Of a stretch of 42,766 nucleotides of DNA, positions 17,863 to 23,923 are shown in pieces (position 1 is the stretch's first letter; the number at the start of each line of letters is the position of its first letter). The stretch spans positions 1 to 42,766 of the forward strand of contig JAQWPD010000057.1 in the NCBI GenBank assembly GCA_029245525.1. The letters run 5' to 3'. A program made the translations under genes and the position numbers. The stretch is from Gammaproteobacteria bacterium. GTDB taxonomy: Bacteria; Pseudomonadota; Gammaproteobacteria; Steroidobacterales; GCA-2729495. A model generated the notes under the pieces. The model saw nothing but the letters and a program-made list of their open reading frames with translations. It did not search any database and had not been told where the DNA came from.

Positions 17863-18423
17863 TTACTCCCACTCCCTAATCACGAACTCCGGTTGTTGTG
17901 AACTGTCGCGGTCGGAAATTTTAAGTTCAACAAACTTTGCGCCCAATCCTTTGTCAAACTCAAGGCTTGCGGCCCTGCGATAATCACGCCCGGACGGCCC
18001 CTTGCCGGTAAAGACTGCTACCAACTCGTGCTCACCTGACTTCAAGTTGCCAATATAAAAACGCTGCACACCACCGCGCAGCAACGCGTCTGTTTCGCGG
18101 GGGGTATACAGGTAGCTACTCAACTCTTTGCCATCCAGAGTTACCTCAACTGAATCAAGTGAAAAATACTTACCCACATCCATGGACAAAAATAACATCA
18201 ACTGGGTATTGGCCGGAAACAAAAGCTCCTCTTCCAATACAAATAATTCACGATTCAGGCTTAACACCGAACGCTTAAGATCCTGAACCTGTTGGTCGAC
18301 AGGTGCCACAGCTTCTGCTTTGACTTCCTGAGCAGATAACGTCATCACTGCAGTCACCATAAGAATTAATCCGACCAGCTGCTTCCAAAACGAACTCATT
18401 ATATTCATTGCCTCATCCATCAC
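17863..18423 (-). CDS. Conserved exported protein of unknown function
   Basis: A protein of up to 186 residues with a Sec signal peptide (WKQLVGLILMVTAVMTLSAQEVKA). A short helical segment (VDQQVQDLKRSVLSLNRELFVLEEEL) that may form a coiled coil is followed by a beta-rich domain (MLFLSMDVGKYFSLDSVEVTLDGKEL, GVQRFYIGNLKSGEHELVAVF). I do not recognise a named family. The ATG at 18423 overlaps the stop of the TlpA-like gene. A later in-frame ATG (MSSFWKQ, residue 9) is also plausible. It is linked to the TPR and ExbBD genes by operon position. Confidence 0.75.
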   Translation of the reverse strand: MMDEAMNIMSSFWKQLVGLILMVTAVMTLSAQEVKAEAVAPVDQQVQDLKRSVLSLNRELFVLEEELLFPANTQLMLFLSMDVGKYFSLDSVEVTLDGKELSSYLYTPRETDALLRGGVQRFYIGNLKSGEHELVAVFTGKGPSGRDYRRAASLEFDKGLGAKFVELKISDRDSSQQPEFVIREWE

Positions 18424-18926
18424 TCAGCCAGCAAACTGGCAAGCTCATCTTCGTAAACTATCTCATCACTGGCTTTATAACCCTGATGCACAAAGCGCAG
18501 CCGCCCCAGTTGATCAATAATCAGGGTTACAGGCAAGGTGGGCAGTTCATAGAGTTTGCTGACAGTTTGATCTGTGTCAAACATAACAGGAAAACTAAGT
18601 TTTAGTGCCCGAAGATCTTGCTCCGCTTTCGCTCGATTATCGTCAATATTAACGCTGAGCACCTGAACATCGCTGCCGATTGTCTCGACAATACCATTCA
18701 GCTGAAGCAACTCAGCACGGCATGACTGACACCAACTCGCCCAGAAATTGAGCAGCACCACCTCACCGCGATATTCACTCAAACGCCGATTAACACCGGT
18801 GTCGCTGGGCAAAGCAAAATCCGGAGGAGACTCGCCCACCGAAGGCAAGCTGCTGTCCGCATGAACCGCCACCAATGTAAGTGCAACCGCTAACACGCTC
18901 ATCAATTTATTGACAGACAATGACAT
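18420..18926 (-). CDS. TlpA-family thiol-disulfide protein (copy 2)
   Basis: A 168-residue periplasmic thioredoxin-fold protein. It has a signal peptide of about 23 residues (cleavage after VHA) and then the TlpA/AhpC core with active site FWASWCQSCR (C66, C69). The usual CxPC Pro is replaced (CQSC), which should shift its redox potential. The cis-Pro loop LPTLPVTLIID is present. It is the first gene of the TPR/ExbBD operon. A second TlpA-like gene heads the DUF4266 operon just upstream, so each half of the cluster starts with its own thiol-redox protein. Confidence 0.9.
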   Translation of the reverse strand: MSLSVNKLMSVLAVALTLVAVHADSSLPSVGESPPDFALPSDTGVNRRLSEYRGEVVLLNFWASWCQSCRAELLQLNGIVETIGSDVQVLSVNIDDNRAKAEQDLRALKLSFPVMFDTDQTVSKLYELPTLPVTLIIDQLGRLRFVHQGYKASDEIVYEDELASLLAE

Positions 18927-18948
18927 TGTGCAGACTCAAACCAACAGT

Positions 18949-18976
18949 AAAAGAAGGCGGGTACCCATAGCCCGCC
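18949..18976 (-). terminator. Terminator/attenuator-like hairpin before the TlpA-2 operon
   Basis: GGCGGG and CCCGCC (18956-18961 and 18971-18976) form a 6-bp GC stem with a 9-base loop. On the minus strand it is followed by TTCTTTT. It ends about 30 bases before the tlpA-2 start and about 100 bases after the predicted transcription start, so it may attenuate the operon rather than only end the upstream one. Confidence 0.55.
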
Positions 18977-19082
18977 GGATTAACACAGCGGATTCTGGGC
19001 GCCGCGCAATGCTAACAGGAAGGCCATAAATCAGTAACAGTTTATCGCTATCGCTAAGCATCTCATGCCAGCAACCGCTTGT

Positions 19083-19126
19083 ATTTTATCCCGATTACAC
19101 GGCATGCCTCGTGATCAAGGTCACGC
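19083..19126 (-). promoter_or_regulatory. Candidate CRP/Vfr-type activated promoter
   Basis: GTGA-N6-TCAC (19111-19124) matches the core of the CRP/Vfr site. On the minus strand TAAAAT (19088-19083) follows. A start about 7 bases further on puts the site centre near -41.5, the class II CRP position. It would drive tlpA-2 and the TPR/ExbBD genes with a leader of about 150 bases. Confidence 0.45.
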
Positions 19127-19182
19127 TTTACCCGCTCAAGCCTCCTGCAGAGCGCAAGCCAAATGCTTTTCTCAAAATAATT

Positions 19183-20178
19183 CTAAAGGCCAGTCAAGCC
19201 GCTTGAGTAATACAGCTGCCCGTCCGCGTCAATTATCACTGCCTCGTAGGCTGGCATGCTCTCGATCTGGTGCAGTCCGGCCGAGACCCCGAGGACAAAT
19301 ACACTGGTGGATAAGCCATCGGTCATAGTGCCATCAGGACCAAGAATAGTGACGCTGCGCACGCCCTCCGTCGGCAATCCAGAAGCTGGGTCAAGAATAT
19401 GATGGTAACGGGCCCCATCCTCAAGAAAAAACCGCTCGTAGTCACCTGATGTAGAAACAGCCTCATCAATAATAGGCAGACGGGTCACAATGCCATCAGT
19501 CTCATCCGGATGACGAATACCGATAATGAAGGGGACACCACGCCGGTCGCCGAGAATGCGCGTATCACCGCCAGCCGTAGCGCTCGCATGAGCAATACCC
19601 TGCTCACCCAACAGGGCAATGACCTGCTCTACCGAATACCCTTTTGCGATACCGCCAAGGTTAATTCGTACGCCCGGACGCAGAAACCGCACAGTGTTAT
19701 TCGCCATATCGAGTTGCACATGACGATAGTTAACCGTATGCAAATTATCCCCTATTGCACCGACATCGGGACGGACTGAATTACGATAATCATAAAGATG
19801 CCCAACGCTGTCATAGGTAATATCAAAAGCCCCGCTGGTGGTTTCTGACAGTTGTAATGCGCGCTGCAACAACTGCATCAACTCGCTGGAAACCTTTACC
19901 GGACGATCAGCCGCATAGGCATTGATATTCCACACCTCGGTATCAGCAATATAGGTGCTCATGGCATTTTCGATGCGGTCGAACTCCGCCATCGACAGGC
20001 GCATCACGTCATGCCCGCGCTCAACACCCATGGGGCTTGTATCATCAAGCCAGAATGTCACGGTAACCTGCGTGCCCATCTTACTTTGTACTTCACGCAG
20101 CCATTCGGCTCTGGCCGGAGTCACGCTTAACAGCCCGACCAGCACAATATAGAACAAGCAAATAGATTTAGTCGGCAT
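19183..20178 (-). CDS. apbE: FAD:protein FMN transferase
   Basis: A 331-residue exported enzyme that should transfer FMN from FAD onto Thr/Ser of extracytoplasmic proteins. Family motifs are visible: MGTQVTVTFW at the mature N-terminus, GAFDITYDSVGHLYDY, INLGGIAKGYSVEQV, the GGDTRILG loop, STSGDYERFF...YHHILDPASG and the C-terminal TDGLSTSVFVLG with the metal-binding Asp/Thr. A Sec signal peptide ends near PARA. I see no lipobox. I chose the ATG at 20178. The frame opens 9 bases earlier at TTG. It follows the DUF3570 gene after about 29 bp. No classic flavoprotein partner is encoded alongside, so its target is open. Confidence 0.93.
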   Translation of the reverse strand: MPTKSICLFYIVLVGLLSVTPARAEWLREVQSKMGTQVTVTFWLDDTSPMGVERGHDVMRLSMAEFDRIENAMSTYIADTEVWNINAYAADRPVKVSSELMQLLQRALQLSETTSGAFDITYDSVGHLYDYRNSVRPDVGAIGDNLHTVNYRHVQLDMANNTVRFLRPGVRINLGGIAKGYSVEQVIALLGEQGIAHASATAGGDTRILGDRRGVPFIIGIRHPDETDGIVTRLPIIDEAVSTSGDYERFFLEDGARYHHILDPASGLPTEGVRSVTILGPDGTMTDGLSTSVFVLGVSAGLHQIESMPAYEAVIIDADGQLYYSSGLTGL

Positions 20179-20207
20179 GGCGATCAAGCAACAAATAGTA
20201 AATGAAC

Positions 20208-21344
20208 TCAGAAGCCAATAGAAAAATAAGCCCGAAGCACATTAGCATCAAACTCAAACAACTGCTCTGTAGCTAGCGTCGTACCCGGTGAGTTATTGGT
20301 GTATTCATCGTAGCTGGACATGATGCGGTCATAGTAAATATTGAGCGAGCCGCTCTCTATCTTCCCAAAACCATTCGGCAAAAACTGGTAGCTAAATCCA
20401 AAACTCAGTGTGTGGCTGTCGAATGGACTCAGTTCTTTATCGCGCCCCATAAAGTTTTGCTCATCTCTACGGGCAAACATATTACTAAAAAAATCGGCGC
20501 CGGTTTGCGTGTAGTAGCGATATCCCACATCGAATAACCATGAATTGCTAAGAGCACGGGTATAACCCAACTCTATGTCATGCGCCTTAATTTCCCAATC
20601 GTCGCTGTAGTAACGATACTCAGCATAAATCGATGAGCGCGGCTCGAGAAAATAGAGCCCGCGCAAAGACGCTGCGTTACTCGTGCGTGTCCCAGGATAC
20701 GCCTCAAGAGCATATGAGTAGCCTATAGCGGATGCCGCATCAAGAAATCGATATGAGCGGTAAGGGTTGTTCAAAAAACCTTCATCAGTGATGGTTTCAA
20801 ACGTTATGCCAAGCAATGCATTTTTAGTCAGCACTTGCGTAAGCCCCAACCGATAATTTCGACGCTCTATTGCCTGCTTAAACGTCGGTGTACCATTTTT
20901 TCTAACCTCATCTGAAGCACGTCCGTAACCAAAACTAAGCGTACTCAGTCCACCAAAAAAATCTTGGGTTACTCCAAACCAATAGTTAGATCCCGAATAA
21001 TCATTCTCTTCACTATTTGCGCTGCCAACACCAAATGTTGTATCTCCGTACACAAGGTCAGCGGCCAAACTAACCTCTGTGCGATCCTCTGTATACGGAC
21101 TACCTTGTGTCACAACATCAATCGATGCACTGGTAATATCATCGACGTAGTAATTTGCGGCGAATGATACGTTTGCGCCTAAAGACTTGCGCACCAAAAT
21201 AGAGGGGCCTGTAACTTCAACGCCCCCACCACTGTAGGCGTGATACAGCACATCAACCCTATCTTCGGGGAGCACCGCCGCATTTGCCGGAAGCGGCAAA
21301 ACCACTGCCACAAAAATTAAGGCATTTAGAGAGGTGATTCTCAC
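20208..21344 (-). CDS. DUF3570 outer-membrane beta-barrel protein
   Basis: A 378-residue protein with a signal peptide (cleavage near ANA, residue 23). The mature protein starts LPEDRVDVLYHAYSGGGVEVTGPSILVRK and has long runs of alternating hydrophobic residues, ending in Phe, as in outer-membrane barrels. The start and the YYVDDITSASIDVVTQGSPYTEDRTE segment are the hallmarks of DUF3570. This family recurs next to DUF4266, TlpA-like and ApbE genes, as here. Its transport or assembly role is unknown. Confidence 0.92.
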   Translation of the reverse strand: MRITSLNALIFVAVVLPLPANAAVLPEDRVDVLYHAYSGGGVEVTGPSILVRKSLGANVSFAANYYVDDITSASIDVVTQGSPYTEDRTEVSLAADLVYGDTTFGVGSANSEENDYSGSNYWFGVTQDFFGGLSTLSFGYGRASDEVRKNGTPTFKQAIERRNYRLGLTQVLTKNALLGITFETITDEGFLNNPYRSYRFLDAASAIGYSYALEAYPGTRTSNAASLRGLYFLEPRSSIYAEYRYYSDDWEIKAHDIELGYTRALSNSWLFDVGYRYYTQTGADFFSNMFARRDEQNFMGRDKELSPFDSHTLSFGFSYQFLPNGFGKIESGSLNIYYDRIMSSYDEYTNNSPGTTLATEQLFEFDANVLRAYFSIGF

Positions 21345-21361
21345 AAGTATCTTCGGCCTTC

Positions 21362-21586
21362 CTAGTTACAGCCACAACCTCCGCCAGCACTTCCGGATGC
21401 GCCACGCGCACCCTCGCGAGCCTCATGCACATGATTCATATACATACTGGAAACAGGATCACGATCAAACTGCATAACCGGATCGGCGAGATTGCCCCGC
21501 TCATAAGGCTTTACCCAGGGCTCAGCACCCATACAGCCGCTCAATACTGCAGCAATAATCACGTAAATAGGCAGGTACATTGTCAT
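21362..21586 (-). CDS. DUF4266 small lipoprotein
   Basis: A 74-residue lipoprotein with its lipobox at Cys18 (VLSGC). The mature chain carries the DUF4266 pattern EPWVKPYERGNLADPVM...DPVSSMYMNHVHEAREGARGA and ends GGGCGCN. The terminal Cys-Gly-Cys in a Gly-rich tail is invariant-looking in the family and suggests metal, heme or disulfide chemistry. It lies 2 bp after the tlpA-1 stop and 17 bp before the DUF3570 start, so all three are tightly co-transcribed with apbE. Confidence 0.93.
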   Translation of the reverse strand: MTMYLPIYVIIAAVLSGCMGAEPWVKPYERGNLADPVMQFDRDPVSSMYMNHVHEAREGARGASGSAGGGCGCN

Positions 21587-21588
21587 CT

Positions 21589-22140
21589 TTACTCTTTAAT
21601 AAGCTCGCGAATTTGACGCTGGTATTCATCCTCATAACCCGGCTGATAACCGTGATGGATATAACGCGATGTGCCGTCACGACCGATCAATATGGTGCTG
21701 GGCATCGCGACAACATCATAGGTCTGGCTAATGTCATTAGTGGTGTCAAGCACAACCGGAAAACTTACACTAACTTCCTGCAGGTATTGGAGAGCCTGCT
21801 GAGAGTCAGCATCAACATTTACCCCCAACAAAGTGAATCCTAGGGGCTCATAACGCTGATACAAGGCCTCCAATAAAGGCATTTCCTGACGGCAGGGACC
21901 ACACCAGCTCGCCCAAAAATTAATCATTACCACCTGCCCTTGATAGTCGGCAAGACTAAGCTGGCCACCTGCATGTGATTCTAGATTTGCGCTGTCTTCC
22001 CGCAGGCTATGCGGCATAGCGTAGGCTGCGGGCACGCACAGACTTGCCAATACCATGAAAAACATCAGCAGCTGGCTATAACTCTGTCGCGACACAGTTA
22101 TTGCAGACTGCATTATCTGCCTATTTTTGAGGTGCTTCAT
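21589..22140 (-). CDS. TlpA-family thiol-disulfide oxidoreductase (copy 1)
   Basis: A 183-residue periplasmic thioredoxin-fold protein with active site FWASWCGPCRQEM (C80, C83) and the cis-Pro loop VVAMPSTILIGRDG. A long signal peptide of 41 residues ends AAYA. I start it at 22140, not at the upstream ATG 22167, because this position matches the start of the homologous leader in the cytochrome-like gene at 26798. The leader is nearly the same in that unrelated protein (see the duplicated module). It heads the tlpA-DUF4266-DUF3570-apbE operon and probably keeps the Cys-rich DUF4266 tail or heme-protein cysteines reduced. Confidence 0.9.
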   Translation of the reverse strand: MKHLKNRQIMQSAITVSRQSYSQLLMFFMVLASLCVPAAYAMPHSLREDSANLESHAGGQLSLADYQGQVVMINFWASWCGPCRQEMPLLEALYQRYEPLGFTLLGVNVDADSQQALQYLQEVSVSFPVVLDTTNDISQTYDVVAMPSTILIGRDGTSRYIHHGYQPGYEDEYQRQIRELIKE

Positions 22141-22272
22141 ATGGGAGTTGCCAAATAGAAAATACATGACTCGCTGCCCAGCAGTGTGTTGCCGCTCACA
22201 GCTGGGTTCTGTGATGGAGTTAACAATACTGAAAGTCTCTATCCGGCTGTATTACATAAGCTGAGGCAATGT
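21997..22272 (-). repeat. Duplicated upstream/leader/signal-peptide module, copy B
   Basis: The region upstream of tlpA-1, its 5' leader and its first 48 codons align with 26669-26941 on the opposite strand. GTTAACTCCATCACAGAA (18 bases) is identical in both. CGGCA-x-CACACTG follows at the same distance, then a 3-base gap, then codon-by-codon similarity. 23 of 48 leader residues match. Confidence 0.85.
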
Positions 22273-22537
22273 CCGGCGATCTAACTCCGATTTCATGGAC
22301 AACAGGAAGCCGATGGCACGCGCTAAGGAGTTAATAACACAGGCTAAGCGCATCAAATCGCCCGCTAGACCGGGCCAGAGTAATTGCGCTTACGTTGGAT
22401 ACAGACTGCAGCCGAATCGGCTTGGTAGAAATGAGAGTATCGATACCGCCGGCAATCAATATGCCGAAATTGGCTGACACAGACGGCACGTTCTGGACAG
22501 ATTGCGATGCATTGTGGAACTACCCACAACTGATGAG
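22141..22537. other. Intergenic region upstream of tlpA-1
   Basis: About 400 bp between the barrel gene's end and tlpA-1. The part next to tlpA-1 (to about 22272) belongs to the duplicated module and must contain its promoter or leader. Beyond that I see nothing convincing. A 60-codon frame on plus (22295-22477) lacks a ribosome site and protein-like composition. Confidence 0.6.
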
Positions 22538-23185
22538 CTAAAAGAACCAGGTAACTGCGACCGTGCCTTCAAAATTGTTGGTCACCTCTTTACTGCCTAA
22601 CACATCCAATTCAAACAAATGGTCGCGCACATCAATGCGCAGTGCAAAAGAATCGGTCATGATCAGCTGGTAGCCAAAACCACCATTCACGGTAAAGTGC
22701 TTATCGCCGGCAAACTCGGTAGTTCCCAAGCCTCCAATCAAATAGAACGAACTATTAAATGCTTTATTGGATCCTAGAAAGGCTTCACCAGGCAACACAT
22801 TCAAGCCCAAATTGATATTCCAATACCGGTAATCACGGTCACTTCCATTTAATAGTGGCGCTGAACCACTTAAGCGTTCATAACTGGTGTTGCCGGCACG
22901 ACTAAAGCCGATGTTCGCCTCAGTAAAAATATCTTCGGTAACATGAAATATGGCTTTAAGGCCTACCACAGTATTTACGCCGAAGTCTTCTATGCTGAGC
23001 ATGCCAACATAAGGACCTATTTCGAAGTTTTCTGAGTCGATATCTGCACGACGTATTTGGCGGCGCTCTACCGACGGATCGATAACCTGATCAGCAGCGC
23101 GACCAGCACTCTGACCCCATGCCGTCGCTGATCCAGCCAAAAGGCCGGTCAGAACTAATAAAATACCGAGAAGCCGAGTTTCCAT
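22538..23185 (-). CDS. Outer-membrane beta-barrel domain protein (TIGR04565-like)
   Basis: A 215-residue protein with a signal peptide (cleavage near AWG/QSA, residue 24). After a charged linker (VIDPSVERRQIRRADIDSENFEIG) come amphipathic strands ending in WFF, as in small outer-membrane barrels. The layout matches the outer membrane beta-barrel domain family often encoded beside AgmX/PglI, TPR and ExbBD genes. It overlaps the end of the SH3-barrel gene by 31 bases. The two barrels may be tandem relatives forming a pair. Confidence 0.85.
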   Translation of the reverse strand: METRLLGILLVLTGLLAGSATAWGQSAGRAADQVIDPSVERRQIRRADIDSENFEIGPYVGMLSIEDFGVNTVVGLKAIFHVTEDIFTEANIGFSRAGNTSYERLSGSAPLLNGSDRDYRYWNINLGLNVLPGEAFLGSNKAFNSSFYLIGGLGTTEFAGDKHFTVNGGFGYQLIMTDSFALRIDVRDHLFELDVLGSKEVTNNFEGTVAVTWFF

Positions 23186-23895
23186 TCGCGCACATCCTCA
23201 TTCTCGTCCCGATCCGTAAATACAAAGTAATCCTTGTATTCAGCACGGAACATCAATCGTCGTGTAAGGTAGGCCTTAACACCCAGGCCAGCTATCGCTG
23301 TATCGTAGCGCCGGTTGTCTGCTTGGACAAGACTCGTCTGCGGCTTAACCACCAACTCACCAACCCCTAAACTAATAAAAGGTGATATTCGTGATCTTGA
23401 AAAAAAAGTGTGGGACAAATTGACCGCAATGATATGACCGTTGGAGACATTCCCTAGCAACTGCGAGAGCGCAAGCTCTACAGCGATGTTGGGAGTGAAC
23501 GCGAAAGAACCATATCCGGTAAGCACATTCGCGCCACCGAAATCGCCACCCATAACCCCAACTTCCCAGCGATGGTCGACATAATCCGCCATGCTGCCAT
23601 CGTTAAATTTAGTATTGCTGCCGTCGTCCTGCAGCGTACGCCTCATTTGCTGCAGATCAACCCAACCTTCCTTACCATCCACCAGTCTTACCTGAACCCA
23701 GTCAGTGCGGCGACTCAGTAACTCAAGCTCAGCGCCCCGTCTCGCAATATGGAAAATGGGATAGCCGCGACCCGGCCCGGTGCGCATATCAACATAGGGG
23801 TCAGCAACCTTAACTTGTTGATTCTGTTTCCCTGCATGAGCAGAAAAGGATGCGACAAACAGCATCAGCAGTATTGAAAAGTTTAAAAATCGCAC
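23155..23895 (-). CDS. SH3-domain plus beta-barrel outer-membrane protein
   Basis: A 246-residue protein with a signal peptide (cleavage after SAHA, about 21). Next comes a bacterial SH3 domain at about 27-85 (VADPYVDMRTGPGRGYPIFHIARRGAELELLSRRTDWVQVRL, GWVDLQQM) and then a barrel region at about 108-246 ending in FY. SH3b domains often contact peptidoglycan or peptides, so the N-terminus could tie the barrel to the wall or to the TPR scaffold. It is the first of two overlapping barrel genes, 28 bp after the HzsA-related lipoprotein gene. Confidence 0.88.
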   Translation of the reverse strand: MRFLNFSILLMLFVASFSAHAGKQNQQVKVADPYVDMRTGPGRGYPIFHIARRGAELELLSRRTDWVQVRLVDGKEGWVDLQQMRRTLQDDGSNTKFNDGSMADYVDHRWEVGVMGGDFGGANVLTGYGSFAFTPNIAVELALSQLLGNVSNGHIIAVNLSHTFFSRSRISPFISLGVGELVVKPQTSLVQADNRRYDTAIAGLGVKAYLTRRLMFRAEYKDYFVFTDRDENEDVREWKLGFSVFY

Positions 23896-23923
23896 ACATC
23901 AACTCGCAGATAGGGCACTAAAA

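Noticed and set aside
22295-22477. A 60-codon open frame on the plus strand
   Set aside because: No start signal, basic low-complexity composition, and it overlaps a probable promoter region of the tlpA-1 operon.
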